This document shows positions 16,548 to 24,684 of a stretch of DNA of 64,000 nucleotides, one piece after another (the stretch's first letter is position 1; every line of letters starts with the position of its first letter). The notes under the pieces were generated by a model, which was given only the letters and a program-made list of their open reading frames with translations, was not told the DNA's origin and ran no database searches. The translations under genes and the position numbers were made by a program. Source of the stretch: Labrys wisconsinensis (GTDB lineage Bacteria > Pseudomonadota > Alphaproteobacteria > Rhizobiales > Labraceae); NCBI RefSeq assembly GCF_030814995.1, contig NZ_JAUSVX010000017.1, forward strand, positions 62,001-126,000. The letters run 5' to 3'.

Positions 16548-17537
16548 TCAGTTGATCAGGCGCTCCTGCCTCAGTGCGCGCCACAGCGTCTCCGGAATGT
16601 CCGCCTTGGTCATGGCGAGGTTCTCTGTCACTTCGCCGGCGCCGCCCATTCCGACGAGCACGGACGAGACCGCTTGATTTTGCAGCGGAAACTGCAGGGC
16701 CGCCGCTTTGAGGGGGACGCCATGCGCAAGGCAGACCGCCTGCAGCCGCTCGACCCTGCGTGTGATCTCAAGGGGCGTCGTCGAGTAGTTGTAATGGGCG
16801 CCCGGTGTGACGCCGGTCGCCAGAATTCCCGACTGGAACGGCGCGCCGACGACGATGCTCACGCCGCTGTCGTGAGCGCGTCCGAGGAACTCGCCGCCGC
16901 TCTGGTCGAGAAGCGTGTAGCGAAGAGCGAGCAGGATGAAGTCAAGCTCGCCGAGAGCCAGAAACCGATCGCAGAGCGTGAGCTCGTTGGCCCCGGCTCC
17001 GATCGCCCTGATGACGCCATTGTTCCGGAGCTCGCGAAGGGCTTGCAGCCCGCTCTGTTCGAGCGACTGGAAGTGAGCATCGACAATCTCCGTGCTCCCC
17101 ATGTGCCAGAGGCCGAGATCGTGGAGGACCACGCAGTCGAGGCGGTCGACGCCCAGCCGCTGCAGGCTGTCCTCGACCTGCCGAAGGATCCCGTCACGCG
17201 AGAAGTCGAACTCGTCGCGGAATGGCGGTGAATCGACGAAGATGCCCGCGTTCCGCGCGCGCGCCGATGGGTGGAGGCGACGTCCCACCTTGGTCGAAAG
17301 CACGTACTCGTCCCGCGGCAGGCCGCTGAGGTAGAGACCGAGCCGCCGCTCGCTCAATCCCAAGCCGTAGAGCGGCGCCGTGTCGAAGTAGCGGATTCCA
17401 GCTTCGATCGCGGCCTCGACCGTCGCGGCCGCCTCGCGTTCCGGCAACGCCCGATAGAGGTTGCCGAGCGGCACAGCGCCGAACCCGAGCACGTCGACGC
17501 TCACGCCCGACCTTCCGAGGGCACGCCGCGCGCTCAC
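16548..17537 (-). CDS. Aldo/keto reductase, probable L-fucose / D-threo-aldose 1-dehydrogenase
   Basis: 329 aa. The AKR tetrad is visible: Asp/Tyr in RYFDTAPLYGLGLSERRLG, Lys in VLSTKVGRRL, His in DCVVLHDLGLWH. Length and the APLYGLGLSE motif match D-threo-aldose dehydrogenases, which oxidise L-fucose to its lactone, the first step of the non-phosphorylative pathway. It overlaps the mutarotase gene by 4 bp and precedes the transporter genes, so uptake and oxidation are co-expressed. The exact sugar is inferred from context. Confidence 0.85.
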   Translation of the reverse strand: MSARRALGRSGVSVDVLGFGAVPLGNLYRALPEREAAATVEAAIEAGIRYFDTAPLYGLGLSERRLGLYLSGLPRDEYVLSTKVGRRLHPSARARNAGIFVDSPPFRDEFDFSRDGILRQVEDSLQRLGVDRLDCVVLHDLGLWHMGSTEIVDAHFQSLEQSGLQALRELRNNGVIRAIGAGANELTLCDRFLALGELDFILLALRYTLLDQSGGEFLGRAHDSGVSIVVGAPFQSGILATGVTPGAHYNYSTTPLEITRRVERLQAVCLAHGVPLKAAALQFPLQNQAVSSVLVGMGGAGEVTENLAMTKADIPETLWRALRQERLIN

Positions 17538-17851
17538 CCCTCAAGCTCCCAGGCCTTCGGCAGAAGATAGGGATAGCCGGTCTCGGGGTTGATCTCCGCC
17601 TTCATGATGTTGGCGTTGAAGGCGCCCCACCGCTTGAAGACCTCGCTGTCCTTCATGACCGCATAGACCTTCTCGATGTCGTCGCACTCGAACGTGCCGA
17701 ACAGGGTGAGGCCGTGGCGAAAGACCGCGTAGTTCCGTTGGCCGGCGCGGCGGATCTCCTCGACCAGCTCCGGCCAGATTTCGTCGTGCCGTCTCTTGTA
17801 TTCGTCCTCAAAGCCGGGGCGCACTTCGAGGACCCACGCGTGACGCGGCAT
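17534..17851 (-). CDS. L-rhamnose mutarotase family protein (RhaM/COG3254)
   Basis: 105 aa, same size as E. coli RhaM. Family residues are visible in DEYKRRHDEIWPELVEEIRR (the Y..RH..IWPEL block with the active-site His) and NYAVFRHG. It interconverts the alpha and beta anomers of a deoxysugar. Members of this family serve both L-rhamnose and L-fucose pathways, so the sugar is not decided. First gene of the minus-strand operon, just downstream of two LacI-type operators. Confidence 0.9.
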   Translation of the reverse strand: MPRHAWVLEVRPGFEDEYKRRHDEIWPELVEEIRRAGQRNYAVFRHGLTLFGTFECDDIEKVYAVMKDSEVFKRWGAFNANIMKAEINPETGYPYLLPKAWELEG

Positions 17852-17862
17852 GCTTCTCCTCC

Positions 17863-17880
17863 CGAGGTATCGTTACCTCG
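17863..17880. promoter_or_regulatory. LacI-type operator 1
   Basis: CGAGGTA-TCGT-TACCTCG is a near-perfect dyad (7-bp arms) 12 bp upstream of the mutarotase ATG. Its core GGTATCGTTACC differs by one base from the neighbouring palindrome at 17887. Confidence 0.7.
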
Positions 17881-17886
17881 GATAGA

Positions 17887-17898
17887 GGTATCGATACC
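17887..17898. promoter_or_regulatory. LacI-type operator 2 (perfect palindrome)
   Basis: GGTATCGATACC, a perfect 12-bp palindrome, lies in the divergent gap between the mutarotase and lacI genes. Together with operator 1 it can control both promoters. Confidence 0.7.
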
Positions 17899-17966
17899 AA
17901 ATGGGATTGTCAACGGCAGTGTGGAAGGACTAGGTTGAGAGTCTGAAGGGCGGACATGAGGCGGGC

Positions 17967-18995
17967 ATGGCGGAGAGTCGGCGCAAGGAGCGACGGGTGC
18001 GACTGATCGACGTCGCGCGTTCGGCAGGCGTTTCCACCATGACGGCCAGCCGCGTGATGAGGGGGGAGCCAACCGTCGCGGTCGCCTCGCGCGATGCCGT
18101 CCATGCCGCTGCAGCCCGCCTGGGCTACGTGCCGAACCAGGTCGCCGGCAGCCTGCGCTCCCAACGATCGGGCATCATCGCGGTTATCGTGCCGACCCTG
18201 ACGGGCTCGGTCTTCGCCGAGACGGTCCGGGGCATCACCGACACATTCGATGCCTACGATTATCAACTGATGATCGGCGAATCCTCCTATGACATCGAGC
18301 GCGAGGAAAAAGTCATCGCGGCTCTTGTTCAACGCCGACCGGACGCCATCATCATTGCAGGCGTGAAGCATACGCCTCAGGCGCGCAGCCTGCTCCGGTC
18401 GGCCGGGGTGCCGGTCGCCGAGATCTGGGACCAGACCACACATCCAATTGATATTATTGTTGGATTCTCGAATTTTCAGGCCGCCTACGACATGACCAGG
18501 GGCCTGCTCGACAAAGGCTACCGGCGGCTCGCCCTGGCAACGGGTCCGGTGATCCCGGGCAACCGCGCCGGCGAACGCACGGAAGGCTATCTCGCTGCGC
18601 TGAAAGACGCCGGCATCCATCCAGGTCCGTCGATTGTCGTTCCCTACTACAACTTCCTCGATAGTTCCCTGAAGGGCGGGAATGTCGTCGCGGACTTTCT
18701 TCGGGACAATTCATCGATCGACTGCCTGTTCTGCACCAACGAGCTCATCGCCATCGGCGCCGTCGTGGCATGCGGCCGCCGCGGCGTAAAAGTGCCCGGC
18801 GACGTCGCGATCGCAGGCTTTGGTGATGTCGAGGCGGCATCGATCATCACCCCTGATCTGACCACCGTGAAGATCCGCGGCTTCGAGATGGGGCGGCGAG
18901 CTGCCGAAATTCTGGCTCGACGGCTTCTCGGTGAAACCTCGGAGCCGGAGATCGTCGATGTCGGCTATGAGCTCAAGTGGCGGAGCAGCGCGTGA
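17967..18995 (+). CDS. LacI family transcriptional regulator of the sugar locus
   Basis: 342 aa. HTH: RLIDVARSAGVSTMTASRVM, with hinge helix AAAARLGYVPNQVAGSLRSQ; GntR-like subgroup of LacI. The ligand domain follows (GIIAVIVPTLTGSVFAETV; VAIAGFGDVEAASIITPDLT). The central part is noticeably AT-richer than neighbouring genes. Position between the catabolic operon and the lactonase, with related operators before both, makes it the local repressor (inference). Confidence 0.93.
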   Translation: MAESRRKERRVRLIDVARSAGVSTMTASRVMRGEPTVAVASRDAVHAAAARLGYVPNQVAGSLRSQRSGIIAVIVPTLTGSVFAETVRGITDTFDAYDYQLMIGESSYDIEREEKVIAALVQRRPDAIIIAGVKHTPQARSLLRSAGVPVAEIWDQTTHPIDIIVGFSNFQAAYDMTRGLLDKGYRRLALATGPVIPGNRAGERTEGYLAALKDAGIHPGPSIVVPYYNFLDSSLKGGNVVADFLRDNSSIDCLFCTNELIAIGAVVACGRRGVKVPGDVAIAGFGDVEAASIITPDLTTVKIRGFEMGRRAAEILARRLLGETSEPEIVDVGYELKWRSSA

Positions 18996-19013
18996 GATCT
19001 CAGTCGCCCTGCA

Positions 19014-19025
19014 GATAACGATACC
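19014..19025. promoter_or_regulatory. LacI-type operator 3, upstream of the lactonase gene
   Basis: GATAACGATACC followed by AAACG matches GGTATCGATACCAAATG of operator 2 at 14 of 17 positions. It lies 18 bp past the lacI stop and 43 bp before the lactonase ATG, so the lactonase appears to have its own operator. Confidence 0.6.
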
Positions 19026-19068
19026 AAACGGCCGCGATACTAAGGACAGACTCTCTTCCGAGGCGTTC

Positions 19069-19956
19069 ATGCGAACAGTCGTCGATGCGCATCATCATCT
19101 GTGGGATCCCCGGGTTGAGGACTATCCCTGGCTTCGTGGTCCGCCCTACCCGAGCTCTGTCGCCGGCGACGTCGCGCCGATAGCAAAGCCCTATCTGGCT
19201 GGTGACTATCTCGCCGACACGGCGGCCTTCGATATCCGCAAGACCGTCCACGTGGACGGCGGCTGCAAGAATCTCCTGGCGGAGACGGCCTGGCTGGCCG
19301 ATCGAGCAGGGGAGAGCGGTTATCCCAACGCCATCGTCGCGGGAGCGCGGTTGCACGATCCGGCGTTTGCCGAACACCTCGAGCAGCAGCTGCGCTATCC
19401 TCAGCTTCGCGGTGTCAGACAGATCCTGAACTGGGATCCGGATCCTCTCCTCACCTTCACCGACCGTCCCGATTATATGACGGACAGCCGTTGGCTCGAC
19501 GGCTATCGGCAGCTCGCAAGGCACGGACTGAGCTTCGATCTGCAGGTCTATCCCTGGCAGCTCGAGGCGGCCGCAAAGCTGGCTTCGCAGTTCCCGGACA
19601 CGCTCGTCATCTTGAACCATGCCGGCATGCCCTTTCACCAGCGCGGCAAAGGCTTGGAAACATGGCAAAGAGGCATGCGCGCTTTGGCCGAATGCGACAA
19701 CACCAGCACCAAGATTTCCGGTTTGGGAATGGTTGATTGGCACTGGACTGTCGCTTCGATCCGTCCGCTCGTCCTTGAGACGATCGATATTTTCGGCGCG
19801 GATCGCTGCATGTTCGCCAGCAACTTTCCTGTTGATAAGCTTTACAGCTCATTTGAAGTGCTGTTTCGCGCCTTCGAAGAGATCGTGGCTTCGTTTTCAA
19901 GCCAGGAACAGGAAAAGCTGTTCTCCGGAAACGCCGAGAAGTACTATCGCATCTGA
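19069..19956 (+). CDS. Amidohydrolase (COG3618), probable sugar lactonase
   Basis: 295 aa. It opens with the metal-binding VVDAHHHLWDP, has LNHAGMP at about residue 185 and a C-terminal DRCMFASNFPVDKL carrying the conserved Asp region. COG3618 members include L-rhamnono- and L-fucono-lactonases and 2-pyrone-4,6-dicarboxylate hydrolase. With the adjacent dehydrogenase and dehydratase, aldonolactone hydrolysis is the best role. ATG at 19069 places the family motif near residue 5; the longer ORF overlaps lacI. Confidence 0.85.
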   Translation: MRTVVDAHHHLWDPRVEDYPWLRGPPYPSSVAGDVAPIAKPYLAGDYLADTAAFDIRKTVHVDGGCKNLLAETAWLADRAGESGYPNAIVAGARLHDPAFAEHLEQQLRYPQLRGVRQILNWDPDPLLTFTDRPDYMTDSRWLDGYRQLARHGLSFDLQVYPWQLEAAAKLASQFPDTLVILNHAGMPFHQRGKGLETWQRGMRALAECDNTSTKISGLGMVDWHWTVASIRPLVLETIDIFGADRCMFASNFPVDKLYSSFEVLFRAFEEIVASFSSQEQEKLFSGNAEKYYRI

Positions 19957-20072
19957 CCGCGGCTCAGTCGTTCCCGCCACCCCGCAAGGCGAGCGCGTGC
20001 TCGACGCGTCGGCCATGCCGCGCGGTCCCGCCGGCCGGATCGCGTCGCGGGAGGCCGACCCGGCGCGCAGGC

Positions 20073-21074
20073 CTACTGGTCGTCCTCGCCCTTCATCGGG
20101 TCGACGATCGAGCCGGTGAACTCGGGAGCCGCCGGCTGCATGCCGCTGCGCTGGGCGGTGGCGACCCAGTCCGCCGGCACGCGCGGGCGGCAGACATGGA
20201 GCTGGCGCGCGGCGCTGTGGCGGGCGAGGTCGAGATGCAGGTGGTTCTCGTGCAGGCCGTCCGAGGTGCCGGGGCCGAGCACGGTGGTGAAGGTGCGGCA
20301 GGCGCCATAGGCGACGTCGCGCCAGAAGCTGCGCTCCTGCGGCGAGCCGCGCCAGCCCCTGAGCACCGTGGTCTCGCGGCCGTCGGCGAGCCTGAAGCCC
20401 TTGACGTCGATGGCATTGGCATAGGCGTGCTCGGACATGCGGCCATGGCTGGCATTGTCACGCCGGCGGCAGGAATAGCTGCCGAAGGAGGTCATCTCGA
20501 CGATCGGCGAGCCGAAATTCGCCAGCGCCGCCGGCTGGGCATCGGTGGCGAGCCATCGCGTCAGGGCCGGGATCATCGAGCAGGACAGGACGACGCTGCG
20601 GTCCAGCGACACCGCGAAGGGACCGCCGTCGCGCATGCGCACGGCCGGCGCGGCGGGCAGGCCGGGCAGGGCGCCGCCCTGCGGTCCGCCGAGGTCCTGA
20701 TAGCTCGATTGCGGCGGGGGCCCGTCCGGCAGCTGCAGCGGCGTGGACATGGCCGGCGGCGCGCCATCGGGTGCCGGCGCGCCGTCGTCCGGCACCGGGG
20801 CCGGCGGGCGCATGGACGCGAAGGCGGCGGACGGGCCGGTGCCGTCGAGCGAGGCGACGCGGAAGGGATGGTCGAGGCCGCAGGTGCCCGGGCCCTCGAT
20901 CGGCTTGGCGATGCGGATGCCGGCGCTCTCGTGCACCGCGCCCGAGGCCAGGCAGGCGGCCTCCACCTCGGCGCGCCAGGGCTCGCGCTCCTCGGAGGTG
21001 AAGAAGGTCCCGCAGGCGGCAACGCTCGCAACGGCACCGACGGCGATGACGATGGACGCAACACGACGCAACAT
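20073..21074 (-). CDS. Extensin-like C-terminal domain lipoprotein
   Basis: 333 aa with a lipobox-type signal (VAAC at about residue 20), then a Pro-rich disordered linker (PPAPVPDDGAPAPDGAPPA) and an extensin-like C domain. The domain shows VVLSCSMIPALTRWL, SHGRMSEHAYANAIDVKGF, LHENHLHLDLA and multiple paired Cys. This domain resembles D-Ala-D-Ala peptidase/extensin folds, and the HxH-type residues (HENHLHLD) suggest a metal peptidase-like site. Likely anchored in the envelope and acting on peptidoglycan (inference). The start is set by the lipoprotein signal. Confidence 0.85.
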   Translation of the reverse strand: MLRRVASIVIAVGAVASVAACGTFFTSEEREPWRAEVEAACLASGAVHESAGIRIAKPIEGPGTCGLDHPFRVASLDGTGPSAAFASMRPPAPVPDDGAPAPDGAPPAMSTPLQLPDGPPPQSSYQDLGGPQGGALPGLPAAPAVRMRDGGPFAVSLDRSVVLSCSMIPALTRWLATDAQPAALANFGSPIVEMTSFGSYSCRRRDNASHGRMSEHAYANAIDVKGFRLADGRETTVLRGWRGSPQERSFWRDVAYGACRTFTTVLGPGTSDGLHENHLHLDLARHSAARQLHVCRPRVPADWVATAQRSGMQPAAPEFTGSIVDPMKGEDDQ

Positions 21075-21270
21075 GCGCGGACAATGCCGGCAAATTCGGA
21101 AAGGAAATCTTAACCGGCAGGCGCTGGGCGAGTCCCGAATCCGGAGACCGGACCGCGCCTGGCCCATGCCTCCGGCCGGACCACGGCTCCGGTCCGCGAT
21201 CGGAAATCCCGGCCGACGGCGCAGTGCTTCGGCGACTCGCGGACGGGCCGTGCTATAAGCTGCGGCAGGA

Positions 21271-21303
21271 CATGCGGGCCGGACGGGAACTCCGGCCCGC
21301 ATG
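21271..21303 (+). promoter_or_regulatory. Leader hairpin with T-run upstream of the mocA-like gene
   Basis: CATGCGGGCCGGA (21271-21283) pairs perfectly with TCCGGCCCGCATG (21291-21303) across 7 nt, followed by ATTTTGG. It ends 16 bp before the ATG at 21320 and follows an extended -10-like TGCTATAAG (21251-21259). No plus-strand gene lies upstream for it to terminate, so a 5'-UTR attenuator is possible. Confidence 0.5.
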
Positions 21304-21319
21304 ATTTTGGAATCGGGCC

Positions 21320-21910
21320 ATGGACGAGGACGACCTCATCCTCGAGGGCTTCGCCGGCGTGGTGCTGGCCGGCGGCGCCTCCAGGCGCATGGGCAGCAAC
21401 AAGCTGCTGCTCGAGGTGGCCGGGCGGCCGATGATCCGCCATGTGGTCGAGACGGTGCGCGGCGTGCTGCCCCGCGTCGTGGTCGTGACCGGCCATCAGG
21501 AGAAGCGGATCCGCGAGGCGCTGGACCGGCTTCCCGTCGCCTATGTCCATTCCGGGTCGGAGGCGGGGCAGGGCGCTGCCGTCGCCGCGGGGCTGGCCTA
21601 TGCCGACCCCGCCATCGCCGCGCTGGTCTGCATCGGCGACCAGCCGCGGCTCACCGGTCGCGAGATCCTCGGGCTGATCGAGGCTTGGCTCGCCGGCGGG
21701 CGCATGCGGGTCCTCGTGCCGGTGCGCCAGGGCGTGCGCGGCTATCCCATGGTGGTGCCGGCCGGTTTTGCCGCTGCGGGGGTCGACCTCGCCGCGGCGG
21801 ATCTCGTCACCGCCCATCCCGACGCGGCCGCCCCCTTCGCCACGCGCAACCCGGTCTACGAATCCAGCGTCGACACGCCCGAGGACTATCGGCACCTGTT
21901 CTCGATCTGA
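21320..21910 (+). CDS. MobA/MocA-like nucleotidyltransferase, probable molybdenum cofactor cytidylyltransferase
   Basis: 196 aa. NTP-binding motif VVLAGGASRRMGSNKLLLEV at about residue 14, then VVVTGHQEKRI, AGQGAAVAAGL and CIGDQPRLTG with the metal-binding Asp. The GDQP motif favours MocA-type enzymes that make the CDP form of Moco for xanthine-oxidase-type proteins. No Mo-enzyme lies nearby, so the role is family-based. It converges on the GFA gene with a 12-bp gap. Confidence 0.82.
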   Translation: MDEDDLILEGFAGVVLAGGASRRMGSNKLLLEVAGRPMIRHVVETVRGVLPRVVVVTGHQEKRIREALDRLPVAYVHSGSEAGQGAAVAAGLAYADPAIAALVCIGDQPRLTGREILGLIEAWLAGGRMRVLVPVRQGVRGYPMVVPAGFAAAGVDLAAADLVTAHPDAAAPFATRNPVYESSVDTPEDYRHLFSI

Positions 21911-21922
21911 GCGGATGCCCGC

Positions 21923-22372
21923 CTATCCCTGCCCCTGATAGGCACGGACCAGCCCTTCCCAGGCGTCGTCGGGGGGAAAGCGCTCGAAGCCGTGGCGCGC
22001 GCCGGTGACGGCGAAGGGGAAGCGCTCGGCGGTCATGGTCTCGACGAACGGCTCCAGGCCGGCTGGATCATCGAGCATGGGTGTGCGGACATTGACCATG
22101 AAATCGAGGCCGGGCGGGCGCGTGAACAGCCAGCTCTTGCAGCGTGGGCAATGGTGATGCATGGCCGGCTCGCCGACGCCGCCGATCACCGTCTCTCCTC
22201 CGATCACCGCGAAGCCGGCGGCCGGCACCGCCACGCTCAGCGAATAGGGGCCGCCGCTCATGCGCTGGCAGCCGCGGCAATGGCAGGCCATGGTGACGAG
22301 CGGCCGCGCCGTGATCCGGAAGCGGACATCGCCGCAGCGACAGCCGCCCTCGCGCTCGAACGCATCCGTCAT
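21923..22372 (-). CDS. GFA (glutathione-dependent formaldehyde-activating / CENP-V) family protein
   Basis: 149 aa zinc protein. The Cys sets of the family are visible: GGCRCGDVRF, ACHCRGCQRMSGG and HHHCPRCKSWLF. It resembles the GFA fold rather than being demonstrably a formaldehyde enzyme; many members have unknown substrates. Single gene, converging on the nucleotidyltransferase. Confidence 0.88.
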   Translation of the reverse strand: MTDAFEREGGCRCGDVRFRITARPLVTMACHCRGCQRMSGGPYSLSVAVPAAGFAVIGGETVIGGVGEPAMHHHCPRCKSWLFTRPPGLDFMVNVRTPMLDDPAGLEPFVETMTAERFPFAVTGARHGFERFPPDDAWEGLVRAYQGQG

Positions 22373-22518
22373 GGCGCCTCCTCCTGCATGCGAAGTGCCA
22401 GTGCCGCCTCGCCGAAGTCAAGGCCGCCGCGTGCCGGCTCCGGCACCGCGTCCGGCGCGGAGATGGACGCGGCAGCGCAGTTCTGGTCTAAGGCAGGGTC
22501 CCATCCGGAAGTCCTGCC

Positions 22519-23694
22519 ATGCCCCTGACCCTCACGCTCGAAAACACCCTTCCCGTCGACGGCACCGCCGGAACCCTGATCGGCCGCGTCTGGCTGCCGG
22601 AGGCGGACGGCCCGGCCGTGGTGGTGGCCAAGGGCGAGACGCTGCACGACATTACCCGCACCTTCCCGACCGTGCGCGACCTCGCCGAGGCGCGCAATCC
22701 CGCCCAGGCGGCCAAGGCGGCGCCCTCGGAGCCGGTCGGCACCATCGCCGAGATCCTGGCCAACACGCCGGCCCAGGCACGCGACCCGCGCCGGCCCTGG
22801 CTGCTGGCGCCGGTCGACCTGCAGGCGATCAAGGCGGCCGGCGTCACCTTCGTGGTCTCGATGCTGGAACGGGTGATCGAGGAGCGCGCCCGCGGCGATG
22901 CCGGCGCGGCGGCCGCCATCCGGGCCGAGATCGTCAAGCTGGTCGGCGACGACCTCGCCAGGCTCAGGCCCGGCTCGGCCGAGGCCACACGGCTGAAGGA
23001 GGTGATGATCGCCCAGGGCGTGTGGTCGCAATATCTGGAGGTCGGCATCGGGCCGGATGCGGAGATCTTCACCAAGGCGCAGCCCATGGCCGCCGTCGGC
23101 ACCGGCTTCGACGCCGGCATCCATCCGGTCTCGACCTGGAACAATCCGGAGCCGGAAGTGGTGCTGGCCGTCTCCTCGGCCGGCCGGATCGTCGGCGCCA
23201 CGCTGGGCAACGACGTCAACCTCAGGGACGTGGAGGGCCGCTCGGCGCTGCTGCTCGGCAAGGCCAAGGACAACAACGCCTCCGCCACGCTCGGACCGTT
23301 CCTGCGCCTGTTCGATTCCACCTTCTCGCTCGACCATGTCAGACGCACCGAGGTGACGCTGACGGTGGAGGGCGAGGACGGCTTCCGCATGACCGGCAGC
23401 AGCTCGATCGCCCGGATCAGCCGCGACCCCGGCGATCTCGTCGCGCAGATGATCGGCCCGAACCACCAATATCCCGACGGGGCGATGCTCTATCTCGGCA
23501 CGATGTTCGCGCCGGTGGAAGATCGCGACGCGCCGGGCAGGGGCTTCACCCACAAGGTCGGCGACATCGTCACCATCGCGGCCCGGGAGCTGGGCGCGCT
23601 GACCAACCGCATCGTCCGCTCGAACGAGGCCGCACCCTGGACCTTCGGCACCAGCCACCTCATGCGCAACCTGGCGCGGCGCGGCCTGCTATAG
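22519..23694 (+). CDS. Fumarylacetoacetate hydrolase (FAH) family protein
   Basis: 391 aa, the longer FAH form. A 110-residue N-terminal region precedes the FAH core: FVVSMLERVIEERARGDAG, FTKAQPMAAVGTGFDAGIHP, PEPEVVLAVSSAGRIVGATL with the E-x-E metal-binding type pair, GNDVNLRDVEGRSALLLGK, and YLGTMFAPV. Family members cleave C-C bonds or hydrate/decarboxylate 2-keto acids; substrate unknown. The 3' end overlaps the next, converging gene by 6 bp. Confidence 0.87.
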   Translation: MPLTLTLENTLPVDGTAGTLIGRVWLPEADGPAVVVAKGETLHDITRTFPTVRDLAEARNPAQAAKAAPSEPVGTIAEILANTPAQARDPRRPWLLAPVDLQAIKAAGVTFVVSMLERVIEERARGDAGAAAAIRAEIVKLVGDDLARLRPGSAEATRLKEVMIAQGVWSQYLEVGIGPDAEIFTKAQPMAAVGTGFDAGIHPVSTWNNPEPEVVLAVSSAGRIVGATLGNDVNLRDVEGRSALLLGKAKDNNASATLGPFLRLFDSTFSLDHVRRTEVTLTVEGEDGFRMTGSSSIARISRDPGDLVAQMIGPNHQYPDGAMLYLGTMFAPVEDRDAPGRGFTHKVGDIVTIAARELGALTNRIVRSNEAAPWTFGTSHLMRNLARRGLL

Positions 23695-24366
23695 CGCGCG
23701 CTGAACGAACCAGGGCCACGCGAAGGCATAGGCAACCACGCCCAGGAAGGCGCCGATCAGCAGCCAGACGACGGCGTCGAGCTTGCGCCGCCACTGGCTC
23801 TGGCGCTCCGGCCCGGCGTCGGCCGGGGGGGAGGGCGCGGCCGGGGCGGCCTGCGTGGCCTGTGCCTGGGCCAGCCCGGCGCGCAGGCGTGCCTCCGCCG
23901 CGTCGGCGTCGAGCGGCTTGCCGCGCTCGGCGCGGTTGAGCCGCCCCTCGACGCTGTCCGACCGCAAGGCCTTCTCGCGCTCGATCAGGCGCAGCGCCAC
24001 GTAATTGGTCACCGTCGCGCGCATGGAGGCGACGTCCTCGCTCTCGGCCATCAGGCGCTGGCCCCAGCGCGTATCCTGCACGAAACGATATTCGCGCGTG
24101 CCGCGGGCCATCTCGACATAGGCGAGCATGTCGACATAGAGGCGCGGGTGCTCGCCGGGAACGAGACCGTGGTCGAACAGGTCCACGCCCTCGGGAAGCT
24201 GGGCGAAGACCGGCGCCAGGAGGTCGCTGAGCACCTCCAGGCGCGCCAGCTCGACCCCGCGCAGGTCGGCGATCGCGGCCGCACGCTCGGCGTCGTCGAG
24301 CCGCGCCTTGCGGATGGCCTCGCGCAGGCTGGGCGGCTCGGTGGACGGCGGCGTGCGATATTCCAT
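23689..24366 (-). CDS. Conserved-looking protein with C-terminal membrane anchor, unknown function
   Basis: 225 aa; no family recognised. It is mostly helical and charged (REAIRKARLDDAERAAAIAD; LIEREKALRSDSVEGRLNRA), then an Ala/Pro-rich linker and a single C-terminal membrane segment (VVWLLIGAFLGVVAYAFAWP), so it is tail-anchored with its bulk in the cytoplasm. ATG at 24366 (MEYRTPP) is preferred; an ATG seven codons upstream is possible. Divergent from queE across 318 bp. Confidence 0.65.
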   Translation of the reverse strand: MEYRTPPSTEPPSLREAIRKARLDDAERAAAIADLRGVELARLEVLSDLLAPVFAQLPEGVDLFDHGLVPGEHPRLYVDMLAYVEMARGTREYRFVQDTRWGQRLMAESEDVASMRATVTNYVALRLIEREKALRSDSVEGRLNRAERGKPLDADAAEARLRAGLAQAQATQAAPAAPSPPADAGPERQSQWRRKLDAVVWLLIGAFLGVVAYAFAWPWFVQRAL

Positions 24367-24521
24367 AAGCAGAAGTCTCCGAGGCATATCATAGCGGCTC
24401 GGCGACGAAGGTCGAGCATGGTCAATCAGATGTTAAGAACAAGATGGCGCGGCGATGTTCCTGCGAGGGCGAAAGCATCGCGCGCCGGGTGATCCGACGC
24501 AGTTTTCGCGCCGGCCGCGAC

Positions 24522-24572
24522 GGGACTGCAGCCTCTTGCAGTCCCGGCAGGGACTGCGATCTCTTGCGTCCC
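24522..24572 (+). repeat. Two tandem hairpins upstream of queE
   Basis: Hairpin 1: GGGACTGCA (24522-24530) pairs with TGCAGTCCC (24537-24545). Hairpin 2: GGGAC (24550-24554) pairs with GTCCC (24568-24572), with GC pairs inside. The units are near-direct repeats 28 bp apart with loops containing CTCT. They lie 113-163 bp before queE in the 318-bp divergent gap, which otherwise shows no gene. They do not resemble a preQ1 aptamer. Confidence 0.55.
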
Positions 24573-24684
24573 GCTTAAGGCAGCCATGCCGACAAACCGG
24601 TTTCAAGCCGTCGGCGCGCGGATTATACGGCATGCGCGAAAGCCGGCCCCCATTCGATCGGGCCGGCGGGATCGGAGCCAGGGC

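Noticed and set aside
24367-24684. preQ1 riboswitch before queE
   Set aside because: The hairpins seen do not fit the class I pseudoknot (short C-rich loop and A-rich tail) or the class II layout; kept only as uncharacterised repeats.
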